Positions 63,498 through 64,000 of a DNA stretch of 64,000 nucleotides are shown piece by piece. Where the stretch lies: contig NZ_CP166625.1 in the NCBI RefSeq assembly GCF_041320595.1, positions 4,772,001-4,836,000 on the forward strand, in the 5' to 3' direction. Position numbers and translations under genes: made by a program. Positions within the stretch are counted from its first letter, which is position 1. Each line of letters starts with the position of its first letter. Source of the stretch: Pleomorphomonas sp. PLEO. Lineage in GTDB: Bacteria; Pseudomonadota; Alphaproteobacteria; Rhizobiales; Pleomorphomonadaceae. The notes beneath the pieces were generated by a model that was not told the DNA's origin, ran no database searches, and saw only the letters and a list, made by a program, of their open reading frames with translations.

Positions 63498-64000
63498 ATG
63501 ACGCACCGGGAAGAGTTTCTGCGGACAATCGGTTATGGTGAAGCAGCCGTGGCACAGCTGCGGCGCAACGAGAATGCCGCCTATCCCAGAAACTACGAGC
63601 TCTGGTACAACTATTGTGCAGGATTCAATCACGCCCTCAACCGTGCCGTGAACGACATTCTGCGCACCAAAGGCCGCATCGAGACGGTCGAGCTCAACGC
63701 CATCTACAACCAGTTCATCTCTCCCTCACGTCTCTCCGATCGGATCGAGGATGTGGGAGGCCGTATTTCCGGCGAGATCGAAGGCGTCATGGCGGCGGTG
63801 AACAAGACCATGGCCGCCAATGCCACCTATGCCGGCACGCTGTCCGGAGCCTCGACGGAATTGACCGCCGGACCCGACCTTTCGCGGCTGCAGGGAATCG
63901 TTGGCGAACTGTTGGTTGCAACGCACGAGACGGAGAAGGTCAACCGCGAGCTGGAGGGACAGCTCGCCGACAGTCAGAGGCAGATCTCCGAACTCAAGGA
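63498..64000 (+). CDS. Probable GGDEF-type diguanylate cyclase, N-terminal part (runs off window)
   Basis: An open frame from ATG 63,498 to the window end, at least 167 codons. The start MTHREEFLRTIGYGEAAVAQ and PRNYELWYNYCAGFNHALN match the helical N-terminal domain found before GGDEF domains in Hyphomicrobiales diguanylate cyclases. The end of the visible part is coiled-coil-like (ETEKVNRELEGQLADSQRQI), the usual linker to GGDEF. The catalytic domain is outside the window, so c-di-GMP synthesis is inferred. Confidence 0.65.
   Translation, partial: MTHREEFLRTIGYGEAAVAQLRRNENAAYPRNYELWYNYCAGFNHALNRAVNDILRTKGRIETVELNAIYNQFISPSRLSDRIEDVGGRISGEIEGVMAAVNKTMAANATYAGTLSGASTELTAGPDLSRLQGIVGELLVATHETEKVNRELEGQLADSQRQISELK

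Overview
The window looks like a high-GC alphaproteobacterial chromosome, most likely Hyphomicrobiales (Rhizobiales). The evidence is the core block at the right: initiator tRNA-Met, nnr, glnB, glnA, an aroE-type gene, an Hsp70-like gene, parE and a DEAD-box helicase. Family-level relatedness is inference; no 16S gene is present.

Layout. (1) 1-9.3 kb: a LacI regulator and a catabolic cluster for a 6-deoxyhexose, probably L-fucose, by a non-phosphorylating route. It has a mutarotase, MFS permease, aldo/keto-reductase sugar dehydrogenase, lactonase, enolase-superfamily dehydratase, DapA-type aldolase and FucO lactaldehyde reductase. A divergent FadR/GntR regulator is present, and two closely similar AT-rich palindromes precede the two transcription units. 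(2) 9.3-10.6 kb: scar DNA with transposase and BtuB-like receptor fragments, a tRNA-3'-end-like remnant and a terminator. (3) 10,615-50,766: a mosaic genomic island of about 40 kb. It is bounded by an exact 16-bp direct repeat that is the 3' end of the initiator tRNA-Met gene, and carries a large serine recombinase abutting that tRNA. (4) 50.7-64 kb: core chromosome, interrupted by one IS5-family element.

Island cargo, left to right: transposase remnants; an unassigned three-gene operon (E. coli-type LysA homologue, second fold-III PLP decarboxylase, MurE-like ligase) with a divergent HTH gene; more transposase remnants; an HD plus Hsp90-type ATPase protein; regulator fragments; a plasmid/ICE-type maintenance module (DUF2493, Toprim primase-like, ParB-like, DUF932) with no conjugation genes in view; an AbiE toxin-antitoxin locus wrecked by a small internal inversion and truncation; an apparently complete phosphorothioation defence locus of SspABCD-SspFGH type in the order B-C-D-F-G-H-A, with an HNH gene upstream; a methyltransferase and membrane protein pair; an IS5-family element with a passenger ORF; and the recombinase.

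The best candidate for something undescribed is the LysA/decarboxylase/MurE-like operon at 11.4-16.5 kb. It looks like a small pathway that makes an amino acid or amine and ligates it to an acid, in a mobile context. The Ssp locus is a recognisable family with an unusual gene order and a possible extra HNH component.
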